NCBI GenBank assembly: GCA_025200525.1
Contig: CM045761.1
Location: forward strand, 42,478,190-42,542,189
Reading direction: 5' to 3'
DNA length: 64,000 nt
DNA from: Camellia lanceoleosa
Lineage: Eukaryota; Streptophyta; Magnoliopsida; Ericales; Theaceae
The notes beneath the pieces are model-generated. The model had not been told where the DNA came from. It did not search any database and saw only the letters and a list, made by a program, of their open reading frames with translations. This document shows, in pieces, positions 21,423 to 34,057 of the stretch. Both the position numbers and the translations under genes were made by a program. Position 1 is the stretch's first letter; every line of letters begins with the position of its first letter.

Positions 21423-23378
21423 TTTAGAATCCCAAGATTTCCATTTTCAACTTCTGAAGATTCATCACCACATGTTTCTTGTCCAACATGATCATCACTT
21501 TTTGACTTAAACAAAATGTTAGAACACTTGAGTCCATTTTATGTCAACAAAATCAGCAATATCTTGACAATCTTGAAGCACAATAACAAATCAAAACAAA
21601 TTAAATCAATTATTTTAAGTTTTGTCAAGAAAGGTATTGTCAAAACATTAACTCCTTTAGGATAAAAATCCTAACAATCTCCCTTTTTGGCAATGCCGGG
21701 ACAAAATTTCATAAATCAGTCCTGCATAAGATCCGTTGATTCAAACAATAAAAGAGACAAAAATGATTAAATTAAAAATCATGACTTTGTCTTCGGAACG
21801 GGATTGCCAACTTGCATTGTAATGCACAAGGTTAGGATTGAAAATCCTAACAATCTCCTCATTTGGCAATTTTGTGACAACACAAAATATATCTTTGCAC
21901 AAAAAATATTAGTAGTATGCAAGACAACACAATCTCTCCCTCTAAGCAAATACTCCCCATAAACATAAGACTAAATTTTTTCACAAAAATTTTCTCTCTC
22001 CAAATAAATTCAAGACCATTCTCCCCATTTTTGTTCGGAATTGACAAATGCAAAACATAATAAACTGACAATAACACATTCAAGACAATGAAGAAGGACA
22101 AACCAAACAAACACGCACTACAAAACATGAAATGGCTCGAAAGAATCTTATAGCCATTCTGTCAATTTGAAAAACAAAATTTTATAAAGATGAGAATGTT
22201 CAAAAAAAGTGTAAAATGACACTCACTTGAAAACCATTGGAAATCGGCAAACATGAATCTCATACAAAGACAATGTGTTGTGTGGAATAAGAGAATACCA
22301 TGTTTAACAATGCCATGTAGAGATCAAAGTTTATCATTTTGTATTGAAATTGAGCCACTATTTTTTGAAGTCAATCCTTAAGTTTGCAAAGTATGTATGA
22401 TTTTTGAGAGAGCATTTATCCAAAATTTCAAACTTCCATAACCTCCTTTATTTTTCATAATTGCTTTTCAATTTCTTTTCCTTTTATTTCAAAAATTCAA
22501 AGGAGGCTTTCACACTACTAAAAGTTGTAGCTGAATCCAATAAATCATGAATTTTATCATTTGAAAAAGGCAGCTATAACACACTTTTACATGTAGCCCT
22601 TTTCCCTCGAGCGTAGCACAAATACAATAAAATATTTTTTAGCTCAACTCTCATTATCATACTTGTTAGTATTCGGTATCGGTTAATCCGAAAAAGTTAA
22701 AGCACAAAAAATGAACACATTGTTTAGGATTTCTCATGAGCTATGGATAAACATTTAATCCTCCTAAAAATGTGTACAAAATAAGATCATGTTCATCAAT
22801 CCTCAAGTATTCTAGGTGAAGTGAGAATTACACAAATCGTACAGGTCATACAAAATAAAACAAAGTTTTTCAAGAGTGAGTTTAGAGACCAAAATTCTTT
22901 TAGACCAACAATATTTTTTTTAAAAAATTTGGTTTCCCAAAAACAATTCTAAGACAAGCATTCTAAAAGAATCAAAATACAATTTGGGGAAAGACTCTAG
23001 AACACTCAAAATACTCACTAGACATGACACCAAATAAATTTTTTTTTCAAAGAACAAAAAAAATATTTACAACCCAAGAACACAAAACCTTCAACCCAAA
23101 TCATTTTTTCTAACCCAAACAACTCTAGTTTTGACACGAGGAGGTTCAATACGGTTATTGGGAAAGTTCACCAAATTTTGAAATTTTTTTTGACACTTTG
23201 GGTTTTTGTTGGCTAACAAGGGTTATTCAAAATTCTTAAAGGTATTGGAAAACTTATTACCTCTATGTGGAATGTGGCCATGAAGCAAATAACAATAGGA
23301 ACGAAGATAGCCTAATTTACCACAAAAAAAAAAAAAAAGAGGCTTACCATCCTTCGGATATTTTGTGGGTGACTTACC
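21423..23378 (-). other. Internal region without recognised pol
   Basis: Between the gag stop and the 3' LTR on the minus strand. At about 23150-23000 a minus reading resembles the Gag-Pol linker (VKTRVVWVRKND). It then decays into AT-rich sequence where protease and the rest of pol should start. The phrase CCTAACAATCTCC occurs twice (21671, 21847). No other coding signal. Confidence 0.6.
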
Positions 23379-24330
23379 TCATTGGATGTTCCGCTTGTTC
23401 ACATGTTGTGGCCTTTGAGGTTGTCGAGGAATAACTTCATCCCTACCATGATTGGCCTTATACAAATTCAAGCATTTAGGCCTAATGTGACCAACAGCTC
23501 CACAATAATGACAAATAGATATAAATTTCTTCTTCAAAATATTTTCATGAGAAAAACTAGGAGTTAAAGAGTTTGTACCTTTCACCTTGTCAACGCCTTT
23601 TACCTCTTGGGTGCTTGTAATGTTGGATGTTGACGCTTCAGCCATGGCATTGGCATCGATCAGTTCACGTTTCCTTTTTGCATACTTCTCCTTAAGCTCT
23701 TTGATCGTCTTGGCACAAATTTCAGCATCTTCTTTAAGAAGATCATTTTTCTTTTTGAGCTCATTATGTGCGCCAAGAAAGAAATCTCTCTCATTTTTAC
23801 AAGTGGAGAGTTTATTGATCAAAATGTCCTTTTTATTTTGTAAGACGTGAATTTTTTCTTGGGCCTCAAAAAAATCAATTTTCAATCGATTCTTCTCTTT
23901 CACACATTTTTCCAAGTTGTTTAAGAATTCTTTTCGCTTCATCAACTTACAACATTGGAGGTGCATCTTATGAATTTCTTGAGAATTCTCGTCTTCACTA
24001 TTAGAAGTGTCTTTATTTTCTAAAGTCCAGCCAAGACTTGCAACCAAAGCATTATGGGTTGTATCTTTCTCAACTCTTAAAATTTTGAAAAGACATTCGG
24101 TTAAAACATATCGAATCCCATGACATTTTAGAGCATTGAACTTCTTGAAATTTGAAGTTTTTATTGTTGGTCTTAAAAAAATTTTGCTCAAAATTACTTC
24201 TATCTCTTGAATTTAAATCCTTGAAATTAGGCTTTTTCTTTTTCAAAAATTATTGAAACTTTTCAGTAAACACAGCCATTATTTTGGATTCAAACTCTTG
24301 ATTGAAATTGTTTCCTTGGATTGAATCCAT
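23379..24330 (-). pseudogene. gag: Copia Gag with CCHC zinc knuckle
   Basis: A 270-residue open frame (24191-23379) has a long lysine/glutamate-rich coiled-coil-like middle (about residues 70-180). The zinc knuckle CHYCGAVGHIRPKC comes near residue 230, followed by a basic tail. Gag assembles the particle and the knuckle binds RNA. A likely original start is the ATG at 24330 (MDSIQGNNFNQEFESK), about 60 bp beyond the PBS; it is one frame away from the open part, so there is a frameshift near 24200-24260. Better preserved than any pol sequence in this element. Confidence 0.8.
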
Positions 24331-24388
24331 CAATAATTACGAAAAGATCACACTCTTATAGTTGTGAAAAGCAAAGTACGAGAGACCT

Positions 24389-24400
24389 GCTTTGATACCA
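24389..24400 (-). promoter_or_regulatory. Copia primer-binding site
   Basis: Minus strand TGGTATCAAAGC, one base from the usual TGGTATCAGAGC complementary to initiator tRNA-Met. It sits two bases from the LTR terminus. Confidence 0.85.
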
Positions 24401-24402
24401 AT

Positions 24403-25839
24403 TGAAAAATCTAGTTTTGTCCCGTGTTAACGTGATTATTGATTTAAGCAATCCAATTAAAAATTAATGCAACCATGATCAATGTAGAAAAAGATAGAGT
24501 AAAAGAGAAAATCAAACCACGACATAAAATATTTTTTATGTGAAAAAAATCACAATTGGAACCCACTAACTTGTGATAAAAAAACCACAAGCCCTCGATC
24601 AAGTGAACAATCCACTATGAAAAAAAAGAGTACAAGAGATATCTTACAAAGGCTACTCCAGACACATGCCTTTGCTTAACCTACGAGTCACACTTTTTCC
24701 TCTATTAGATCTCCGCAACGGATGTCGAATCACCATGACGCCAATGATTTCGGAATCCACCAAAATCTACAATCTTGGAATCGACCAAGAAAGTTATCGA
24801 ATCACCACAATGCCTGCGACTCGAGAATCCACTGAAGTTTACAATCTCGAAATCCATCGAGAAGGTTTACATTTGAAAGGTGTGAAGGACTTGTTACAGC
24901 TTGATGATGAACTTAAAGCACTAATGAGCTAACTAATCATCAAACGAATATGAGAGTAATACAATTGAAACCTCACTACAACATTCACTCTCAAAAAAAA
25001 AAATTCTCTACAAAAATAATCTTGCTTACAAATGATCCACACTCATAGAAATAACCTCTCTTAAAATAGAAAATATTCAAAAAAGCTTAGAATAGAGTAC
25101 TCAGAAAAAGGAGTGTTAGACATACCCAAACATAACAGTTGAGCATGCCTTAAATAGGCTTGGGACAAGGACCATCGCGGCCGCAGACCAGATGGTCGCG
25201 GGTGCAGTCATGGGTGGTTGCGAGTGAGACCACTCTTTGCGGGATACAGATGAGAACTTTTGGAAGTTGATTTGATGGCGACCTAGATGCAGCCTGGTCG
25301 TAGGCGTGAATGTGAGGGTTGCGAGCACAATGCGGCATGCCAACCCAACAGTCCAGTAGCTTTTTAAGACTTTATGGCTTCATCTTTTGCATGTTTTATT
25401 CTTTACTTTTGGCCATGCTTTGTCTACCATTTCTCCTAACACAAACCCATCTTTTAGGCTAAAAAATTCAACACTCTTTCACACAAGGTTGTCCATAAAT
25501 CATTTTGCAAAGATTCTGATTTTTGACAAACGAAGCCAAAGACAAAACTTCAACATAGACAAGGTCACATGCCATCGTTGAGCCACCAAAACTTTTTGTT
25601 AACATGCTCATATCAACAAGATCAAGTCAATCATAATCTTGAGCCCCCCAATCTGTAACTTTGTCATTTTATAAAACCAAGAAGATAATAACACAAGAAA
25701 TAAAAAATCCAATCAAGATTATAACTTTGACAAACAAGATCAAAGAAAACTCTAGCAACTATTACTCCATGCATGCACATGTGAGGATCTATCTTTTCAC
25801 TCATGCGTTGCCACCAATCGACTGAGACAAACAGCCTCA
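24403..25839 (-). repeat. 5' LTR of the gag-only Copia element
   Basis: Pair of 19964-21422. On the minus strand it starts TGAGGCTGTTTGTC and ends CTAGATTTTTCA before the PBS. Confidence 0.85.
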
Positions 25840-25848
25840 TTTAGAATC

Positions 25849-26340
25849 TATATCAAACATATCTCCATAGCTCCGCCTCTCTCTCTCTCTCTTTCTCTCT
25901 CTCTCCTTATTGTGGTTAATATCGAAGACATAGATGAAGCTATCAAGGAAGGCAGAGGCAGTGATGACACCAAAGAGATGAGTGGCAATAGAGACGACGC
26001 TGAGGCAATGGCCGGTGTTGATGACAACGCTTGTGAGCTTATTAGGGATCCATACCCTCATTGGTTTGTCGAGCAAACCTGTCAAGAGAACCGTCGCCCG
26101 CTTATCGATGGCTAGGACTTACGTTGTCGTACCTCCGTCGCCGCTATATTCTTACTCTTCTTCTTCCGCCGTCCATGACCTCAACTTTGAGATCTAAAAA
26201 AGATCTGTCCATTGGATCCATTGTGGAGATCCACGAGTTTGACAGATCCACTGTTGATCGCTTTGGCTTTCTAGTCGTCAGCAATAACAGAACTGTAAGA
26301 TAGAAACAGAGAAAAACAAGATATGAAATCGTCAAGAGTG
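25849..26340. other. CT repeat and unidentified coding-like patch
   Basis: A CT-rich tract (25866-25902) is followed by a relatively GC-rich stretch. Its plus-strand frame 25912-26115 gives an acidic 67-residue product. An overlapping frame continues with DLSIGSIVEIHEFDRSTVDR then FGFL before a stop near 26300. It could be the start of a host gene or a captured exon, possibly a TBC/RabGAP-type N-terminus from the DRFGFL pattern, but that is a weak resemblance. The minus frame 26085-25837 is equally open, so strand is not certain. Confidence 0.3.
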
Positions 26341-27260
26341 TAATAGAGTTTCTATGATCTGTTGTTGCTGTTGATGATGATAATGATACAGATAGATATA
26401 AGAGGGTATGATGATAATATTTCTCTTTTAAGTTCGTTCAAATGAGAGAGAATTTTTACCTATTTCAATGGTAGGGCAACACTTAAGGTCCTCTCTCAGG
26501 AGGCAACTGTTGTTGCAGTTATGGTGAGAATACTTTCTCTTCTTTGATCCAAACACAGATATGAGCCTCAATTTTCTCATTAATATCTTCTAAATACATG
26601 AATATATATCTAATTAAATACATATTATTATAAATATTTACTTTAATAAAATTGTTGATTTAGGTTTTCCTAAATGGTCCTGTTTGAAAACCAAATGTAT
26701 GGGGATAAATAAATCATGTTGAGTTAGGTTTTGCCCAGTTTGATTTGATCTGAAAAAATATTGTTATTTATTTTCTATCTGATTTTTTTCCCTTTTTCTC
26801 TTTATTTTCTATTATTGTTGTTGTTGTTGATAATGATGAATATAAAGAAACAGATTGCAACAAATTGATAGATAAGATAGACTTATTTTGAACGTATTTG
26901 TTCAAATTTTGAACAGATAATAGAATAGATCTGTTCAAAATTTGAATAGTTTGCAGCTTAGTATTTAAATAAATAGAAAACAAAATGAATTGATAATAAA
27001 ATTTGGACAGATAAGGGGAAAAAGTTGAACAGATAGTCAAAAAATTAAACAGATAAAAAAAAAGTCAACAAATAAATTAAAGGGTAAAATTAGAAACAAA
27101 ATGTCCTTCAAAACAAATAAAAGAATTTCTCACCAAACTATTTCACAAAGTGTGGACCTCTCACTAACAAAAAATATCCACTAGATCTAATGCCTTATAC
27201 TTTAGGTTAAACTTTTTAACAATTTTCTAATTAAAAAATTTGGAAAATGGATTTTAAAAC
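26341..27260. other. AT-rich, no recognised gene
   Basis: Contains short inverted words such as TTGTTCAAATTTTGAACAGA near 26898 and GTTGTTGTTGTTG at 26816. The A-rich stretch 27040-27090 is low complexity. No supported gene. Confidence 0.5.
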
Positions 27261-28019
27261 TGTTGGCTACATATTTTGTATAAGTCAATCACAGGTCGAC
27301 ACGTGGTAGTATGGGGGCAATACGGGAAGACAATTCAAATATTCAATCATAATCATACATGTGGCAGTTAGTATTGGTTATTGTGGATCTACATAGCACT
27401 AGATCAGCAAAGAGGTGCAAAATGATATGGCTTCAACGGTTACTCATATTTAAAATCAAAATCAGAAGAGAAGCCTAACTGCAGATAAGGCATAGTGGAG
27501 CTAACTGTAAGGCAACATGATCAGCGATCATGGAGGGATGATTCGACGGTTCGAAATGCATTTCGATGGTTGTCATTGAGAAGTATAAATAGCAGTGAAG
27601 GCCCCAGAAAGAAGCCCCAGACTCAGATCCAAAAAACCATTTTTATCTACTTTATTCTTCCTTCCATATTTTACATTTCTTGTTCTTTACATTTCTGTAT
27701 TTCAAATTCATGCACTGCATTTCGTTCATAGGAGTAGTTTCAAGTAGTTTGTTGTTGTAAACCTCTACGAGGCTGATTTGGATCTTTGTAAGTCTTTCAG
27801 TTTACTTAATGAAATGCTACAATTGTTCTTCATTTAATCATTGTTTGCTTTATTCCCCTAAACAAAGCCACCAGTAAAAGTCCTCTTCCTTGAGGCTGAA
27901 AGAACTAAACACCATCGTCTGATAATTGGTTGGCAATTAATATTCTATAAGGACTGATTGATCTTTACTGGTACGCTCAAAATTACAATAATAACCTTCG
28001 AAAGCCAAAAAAGCCAACA
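27261..28019 (+). repeat. 5' LTR of the Tat element
   Basis: Begins TGTTGGCTACATATTTTG and ends AAAGCCAACA. It aligns without length difference to 41799-42557. A TTCGAAAG motif lies near its end. Confidence 0.93.
27584..27592 (+). promoter_or_regulatory. TATA box of the Tat LTR
   Basis: TATAAATAG, about 325 bp into the LTR, conserved in the 3' copy at 42121-42129. Transcription would start about 30 bp downstream. Confidence 0.7.
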
Positions 28020-28028
28020 TATATTTTT

Positions 28029-28046
28029 TGGCATGCCCAGTGGGAC
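28029..28046 (+). promoter_or_regulatory. Primer-binding site of the Tat element
   Basis: TGGCATGCCCAGTGGGAC, nine bases after the LTR end. The TGG start and position fit a tRNA-complementary primer site; I cannot assign the tRNA with certainty. Confidence 0.65.
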
Positions 28047-28054
28047 TAATTGAA

Positions 28055-31000
28055 ATGGCTAGACGTAGGAGACAAAGAGAAAATGAATGCTTGGAAGAAA
28101 GCGTGGAATGAGAGGTAGAAATACCTAATCTAGAGGATAATGTGATAACACGTCCTATAGAAGTACCTGTTTTATCGGAACCTATGGTCGAACAGACTAG
28201 CACTTTGGAACAAGTACCATATGTTCAAAGTATTGGACGAGGCCATGGAATTGGACCATTCACTGTTCCATCTACTCAGCCAATGAATCCATGCGGAGGC
28301 CTAGTAGATGCCATGGGACAGCAGTTAATGAACACAATGGAAAGATGGGCAACATCTTTTTTGGATCGAATGAATTCTCATCAACCAACTAACGCAAGGC
28401 ACATAGAGGAAATTTTAAATGTCCCTCAGCAAAGATTGGCTAGAGATAAATAGCCTATGCAGAGTAATGGACATACTAATGGTCAAACTAGTAATCAAAA
28501 CTATGAAAGACCATCACCTCAGTCTTGGTATAAGCCTTTTTTAAGGCCTACAACAAATCAAAATGCCTCATTACTTAACAGTGAAGCCATGCAAATTGGT
28601 GGATCTGGCCCAACATAAGAAAATGGCATGAGGATGTTTCCAAATCCCATGTTCGAAGCCATACCTAGCACGAGAGGGTTCACTAATCCTTTGTTCGAAT
28701 TTGTACCCGAGGGATTGGAAGGGTTGCCTGCAACTGGAAGAGACACAACACCTGTTCTAACACCTTTCGTAGGACAGGCTTAGAAGGGTCACCCATACCC
28801 TCAACAGCAGCCGGCACCACAAGGACAACCAATTCCAAATATACCACCCTATGGACCAAAAAGACCTCAGGCACAAGGTTGTCCACCAAATCCTGTGTTT
28901 GCTTCTCCAGTAGTGGCTCAACAAGCACAAAATATGGTTCCTAATGACCAAATTATTGATATTGTTAAAGAGATGTGTGGATCGATAGCTCGGGGGGTTC
29001 AAACTCCTGTGTACAGGAAGCCATATCCAGAATGGGTAGATAGGGTACATGAATACCCAAGAGAATTTAGGATACTAGACTTTGCTCTTTTTATGGAAAT
29101 GGAAATCAATTAACGGTTGAACATATTGCTAGGTTCGCTGCTCAATGTAGTGAATTCACCAATAATGATTACATGAAGTTAAGATTGTTCCCAAATTCTT
29201 TAACTGGGGTAGCCTTTGTATGGTATATTAACCTTACACCTGACTCTATCCAAACTTGACAACAAATGGAGGAGGCATTTTATGCCTAGTTCTTCCAAAC
29301 AGAGCCAGAAGTTTCCATGGCAGACTTGGCAAGGTTGAGTCAAAGGCCTGATGAAAAGGCTACTTAGTTTATTGCCAGATTCAAAAGAGTACGAAATAAA
29401 TGTAGGATTATCTTGCCAGAGCCTGAATTTGTGAGATTGGCTCAAAATGGTCTAGAGTTTAGGCTTCGAAAGAAGTTTGACTCAACTAAATTTAGAGACT
29501 TAGTGGAACTAACCTATAAGGTGTCTAGGTATGAAGCATTACTGGAGAAAGAACAAGATCGAAGTAATGCATTATACAAGACGTATTATAGAAATCCTAA
29601 TTATGAGATTGATGCAGCAGAGATTGTAGAAAAAGAACCTGTAATCTGTAAGGCATTAATTCATAAAGACACAACAATAGACCAGCAGTTTAAAAAGAAA
29701 GACCTTCATAGGAAATACTCTTTCGATTTAATGAAGGCAGATGACATTTTTGATCATTTATTTGAGGCAAACTTCCTGAAGTTACCAAAAAGAGTCAAAA
29801 TTCCGTCTCTAGAGGAACTTAAAGGAAAAGTGTATTGTAAATGGCATAATTCTTGGTCTCAGTCAACTAAAAACTGCATTGTTTTTCGAGATAGGATCTA
29901 AGAGCAAATTCGAAAGGGGAGTTTAAAATTCCCAGCTAAAGCAGAAAAGGCCATGGGGATTGACACTAATCCATTCCCAGAAATTGGAGAAGTGGCAGCC
30001 AATGTTATTGTGCCAGACTTCCAGAACTTATCCTTGAAAGAATTAGAAGAAGTCAATGTGCAAATGCATGTTGCCAGCTAGACTACTGTAAAGAAAGATG
30101 CTAGAAGTTTACCAGCTGTTGGACAAGGTGTTGCAGGCCAGAGGGAATACTTTGATGAAGAGGCACTGGATGATGATTCTTTAGAAGCAGCTGTCATGTA
30201 AAGAATGTGTCCTAGATGTAGGTTAAGCTACAAGTGGTTAAAAGGACTTCCAATTGGTGGGAAGCAATATTACAAGGATGTGCAGAGGCATTCTAAACCA
30301 ACTAGTGCTTTTAACAACAGGTCATATCCAACTGGTATTAGGCAGCAACCATTAATGGTTGAGCCAACAGCCACTAGAGTACATTCCAAGGGCAAGAGAC
30401 CTCCAGATGAATCCAGATCACCCAACTATTACAGAATAGAGGGCAATCATTCTGAGAGGAAACTTGAAGTGGGTTCAAGTCATGGGATCAAAGACAGAGA
30501 TTGGCCCCTTAGACCAGCCTCACACAAAAGGAAAAGTGGCCACCTTCATGGAAAGATTGAATTAGGCCCAAAACAAGTAGTTAGGGCCAAGTAGTGGCCT
30601 TCACAGCCAGCTTCGAAGCTGGCTTCGAAGGAAGAAAGAGACAGTTCAACAACTGGGTTAGTGGGTTCATGAGTACCTAGAGTTCCAGACTGGTTTGTCA
30701 TGCAGAACAAACCTAAGGAAATGTCTACTCCAAGAAATGTTGTTGGAAACCAAGCTAAGATGATTAAACCTCCTTTGGTGGCTCCAAATAATTGGGTGTT
30801 ACTTAAGCATCCAAAAACAAAGGAACCAAATATGGTCCCAGTGATTTCTAGATCCCAAAGGAGAAAAATCCAGCGAAGGTACACTCAGTACCAGAAGGAT
30901 CTGAAAGAAAGTGGAGAAAGCTCTTCATTGGTCCAGCCAAAGGGCCAGGCAGAGGAAGAAAAAAGTTCAAAGCTAGATCATAATCGAAAATTGACTCCTC

Positions 31001-31318
31001 AAGACAAAAGGAGTTGCAGCAGAGAACAATTAGCCAAAGTTTATTCTGAACTAAAAGCCAAAAAAAGATCCAGTTTGGTAGGATTGGAAAAGGCTTTGAT
31101 GGAAAGTGATAGTGAGACAGAGAGAGAAGTTGGCCTAGGCCAAAGGAAGGAGATGGTTGAGGAAGAAATGTTTGAAGCCTTCATGGCTGAACAGACATTT
31201 TTGGTCGAAAAGCCAGCAAAAATAGACCATTCGAAGGAGGTTGTTAGTAATGAAGCGCTAGAATGTAGCATGGAAGATGCCTGTGAAGTAATTGAACAAG
31301 TTGGACAGGAGAAGAAGT
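28055..31318 (+). pseudogene. gag: Gag of the Tat element (degenerate)
   Basis: An ATG at 28055 (MARRRRQRENE) starts a long frame broken by stops (for example 28088, 28450, 29260, 29901, 30199) and one frame change near 29085. The core Gag domain is at about 29090-29550: LFPNSLTGVAFVWYINLTPD, EPEVSMADLARLSQRPDE, FIARFKRVRNKC. At 29840 there is YCKWHNSWSQSTKNCIVFRD, the Cys-His motif placed before protease in Tat elements. A charged tail (30700-31318) ends in glutamate-rich sequence. Gag packages the genomic RNA. Many stops are one transition away from Trp or Gln codons. Confidence 0.88.
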
Positions 31319-31461
31319 AGGTACAACTAGTCGTCCAATTTGGCTCGTTTCCTCCTATGTCAGTGAATATGGTGCATATACTACCCCAGGAGTTTCAAAC
31401 TGAAGATTAAAACCAAGGTCAAGAGATTAACCCAATTCCAGTTTCTAGTGAAGACTCACAA

Positions 31462-32115
31462 GTGAGTATGCTACAAGACGAATCTGAAGTGGCCACACCA
31501 ATGGAAACTGGAGATGAGAGTGAGGAAGAAATGAGTATTAACCTCTCATACCCTTTTGAGTATCCCACGACATCCATGACGCAGCATGTCAAACCCTTGT
31601 ATATCAAGGCCTCCTTCAATGGGATACAGATAAACCGGGTATTGGTGGATCATGGGACAACAATGAACCTGCTTCTGAAATCTTCTTTGAAAAAAGCTAG
31701 GAAAGAGGAACCCCAGACTAATCCCAACCAGTACAACCATTGCTGGTTTCGCTGGTGACAAACAGATGGCTCAAGGCATTTTGCCCATCAGCCTGAGTGT
31801 GGAAACTAAGGACTATATGACAGCATTCTTCGTTATCGACAGCAATGCTAAATATAATGCTCTACTTGGAAGGGATTGGATTCGCACCAACAAATGTGTG
31901 TCTTCCTCTTTACATCAAAAGATCATGATGGCCTTGTGTAATGGAGAGACAGAGAAGATCAATGCAGACCCTCAACCCTTCATAGCTTGTGCAGATTTTG
32001 TAGAGGCTAAATTATATACTGAAGGAATGACACCACTCAATATACTAAGAAAACCTGATGGATCAGCCGAAGTGACGGCTGACGAGAAATTAACACACCC
32101 AAAGCACTTAGTCTA
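31462..32115 (+). pseudogene. Aspartic protease of the Tat element (degenerate)
   Basis: Frame 31462-31758 contains YIKASFNGIQINRVLVDHGT then TMNLLL. This is the retropepsin active-site loop, with DHGT in place of the usual DxGA/DTGA. After a frame change the domain continues as DYMTAFFVIDSNAKYNALLG then RDWI, the conserved C-terminal protease motif, and runs to a TAG near 32115. The enzyme would cleave the polyprotein. Broken by the frame change. Confidence 0.8.
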
Positions 32116-32503
32116 GGAAAGTGCTGACGAAGAGTTTGTCGCTAAGGATGACAATGATGCCTGGTTGTAGGCAAAGAGATGAAACCTAGGAAGCCAAATC
32201 TTTGGCTTTAATTAAGTTCTCAATATTGGATGTAAGATCAATAATCCAGAAGGTGCAAGAGTAAGAGAAAGAAGCCATGATAATTGGCTGCAAGCGGGAG
32301 CAACAACAGGTCAAATTTTTGGCTTTAGATAAATACTGTGCTTTGGACATTGAAACAAAAGTCCAAGAGATACAAGAGAAGAAGCCTTATGGACAGACTT
32401 TGTCTATGAGGAAGAGGGTAAAAATGTTGAATCGAAGAAACTAGAAGAAGAACAAAGCAAGGAGATTGCTTCAAAGTCAGAAGGAATCAAAAAATGAGCA
32501 TCA
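32116..32503 (+). other. Protease-RT linker
   Basis: Polyprotein linker with multiple stops; charged, and no recognised domain. Confidence 0.5.
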
Positions 32504-33583
32504 GTGAGTTCTCAGATACACGACCTTTTGGAAGAAGTTAACCTAGGGGAAGGTTCTACACAACAACCTACCTGCATAAGTGCTTGGTTGAATGCTCTTG
32601 ATAGGGACCAGTTGTTGGTGGTCTTGAAGAGATATAAAGATTGTTTTGCATGGTTTTATAATGAACTACCAGGATTAGATAGATCATTAATGGAACATAG
32701 GCTCCCTATGAGGCCTAATTTCAAGCCATATAAGCAAAAACCAAGAATGATGAGTCTTGAAGTGATTCAGAAGGTCAATGACGAAATTCTTAGATTCCTC
32801 AAGGTAGGCTTTATTAGGACAGCCAGGTATGTTGAATGGCTATCCAATATTGTGCCTGTAGTTAAGAAGAATGGTAAAATGAAGGTATGCATCGATTTCA
32901 AAAACTTAAATTTAGCAACTCCAAAAGATGAGTATCCTATGCCCATAGTAGATTTATTGGTGGACAGTTCAGCAGGGCACAAAATTTTATCAATGATGGA
33001 TGGGCACTCTGGTTATAACCAAATATGCATTGCAAAAAAGGATATCCACAAGACAATATTCAGATGTCCTGGGAACATTGGTATCTTCGAATGAGTTAAA
33101 ATGCCATTTGGCCTGAAGAATGCTGGGGCTACATATCAAAGGGCTATGAATACTATCTTTCATGATCTCATTGGAGGATATTTAGAGTGTTACATTGATG
33201 ATATTGTAGTAAAGTCCCAATCCATGGAGGAACATTTGTTTCACTTGAAAGCAGCTTTTGAAAAAATGAGAAAGTTCAAGTTGAAACTTAATCCTTTCAA
33301 ATGTGCTTTTTGCGTATCAGCTGGAAACTTCTTGGGCTATGTAGTACACAAGAAAGGAATACAGATTGATCAGAACAAAGCCAAAGCTATCATTGAAGTC
33401 AGACCTCCATCAAGTAAGAAAGAAGTACAAAAATTCTTTGGGCAGGTTAATTTTCTTCGAAGATTTATTTCTAATATTGCAGGGAAAACTAAAGTATTTT
33501 CTTCCTTATTAAGGTTGAAGGATGAAGAGGAATTTGTGTGGACAACAGAGCATCAAACTGCTTTCGAATGAATCAAAGCCTAC
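32504..33583 (+). pseudogene. pol: Reverse transcriptase of the Tat element
   Basis: Frame 32504-33094 contains LPMRPNFKPYKQKPRMMSLE, RYVEWLSNIVPVVKKNGKMK and CIDFKNLNLATPKDEYPMPI. After a TGA at 33092 it resumes as MPFGLKNAGATYQRAMN. The catalytic YIDD is at 33191-33202. It continues through KLKLNPFKCAF, FLGYVV and the thumb, to a second TGA at 33569. Both stops lie where Ty3/gypsy RTs have tryptophan. Copies element RNA to cDNA; inactivated only by these stops. Confidence 0.92.
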
Positions 33584-33990
33584 ATGGCCAACCCTCCAGT
33601 GCTGATGCCATCAAAGGGCGATAAACCCTTGAAGTTGTATATAGCTGCAGCAGAATATTCACTGGGAGTTTTTTTAACCCAAGACAATGAAGAAGGCAAA
33701 GAGCAAGTAGTTTATTATCTTAATAGGTTTCTAAATTCTTGTGAATGTAAATATTCAGCTGTAGAAAAGTTGTGCCTTACATTGTATTTTGCTGCAATGA
33801 AATTAAGATACTATCTTTTGCCTACAACTGTCTTGGTAATTGCAACCACAGATTTGATTAAATATATGTTATCTAGACCTATGCTGAGGGAAAGAATTGG
33901 CAAATGGATACTAGCTTTATCATAATTTCATCTAGAATATATCCCCCAAAAGGCAGTAAAAGGATAAGTTTTAGCTAATTTATTGGCAGA
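33584..33990 (+). pseudogene. pol: Ty3/gypsy RNase H of the Tat element
   Basis: Contains LKLYIAAAEYSLGVFLTQDN, QVVYYLNRFLNSCECKYSAV then EK, and PMLRERIGKWILALS, the standard order of RNase H motifs after Ty3/gypsy RT. The first catalytic Asp position reads AA in LYIAAAE, as in other degenerate Tat copies. Stops at 33923 and 33964. Confidence 0.85.
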
Positions 33991-34057
33991 CCATCTATGT
34001 CAAACAGAAAGTCAAGAGATAATGGAACTCAGTATGGTTAGTGTTGAACCATGACAA

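Larger units (their letters stand above)
19934..25848 (-). mobile_element. Gag-only Ty1/copia derivative (non-autonomous)
   Basis: Two direct repeats of about 1.45 kb (19964-21422 and 24403-25839) flank a 3.0-kb internal region. On the minus strand a Copia-type primer site (TGGTATCAAAGC) abuts the higher-coordinate copy, so that is the 5' LTR. The internal region has one gag-like frame and no recognisable protease, integrase, reverse transcriptase or RNase H. It would depend on enzymes from a related element. Possible target duplication AGAATC at 19928-19933 and 25843-25848, but it does not abut the LTR termini cleanly. Confidence 0.8.

Noticed and set aside
23382..23850. Plus-strand ORFs opposite the Copia gag
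   Set aside because: Shadows of the minus-strand gag frame with its CCHC motif.
28558..29050. Minus-strand ORFs opposite the Tat gag
   Set aside because: Shadows of the sense gag; no motif.
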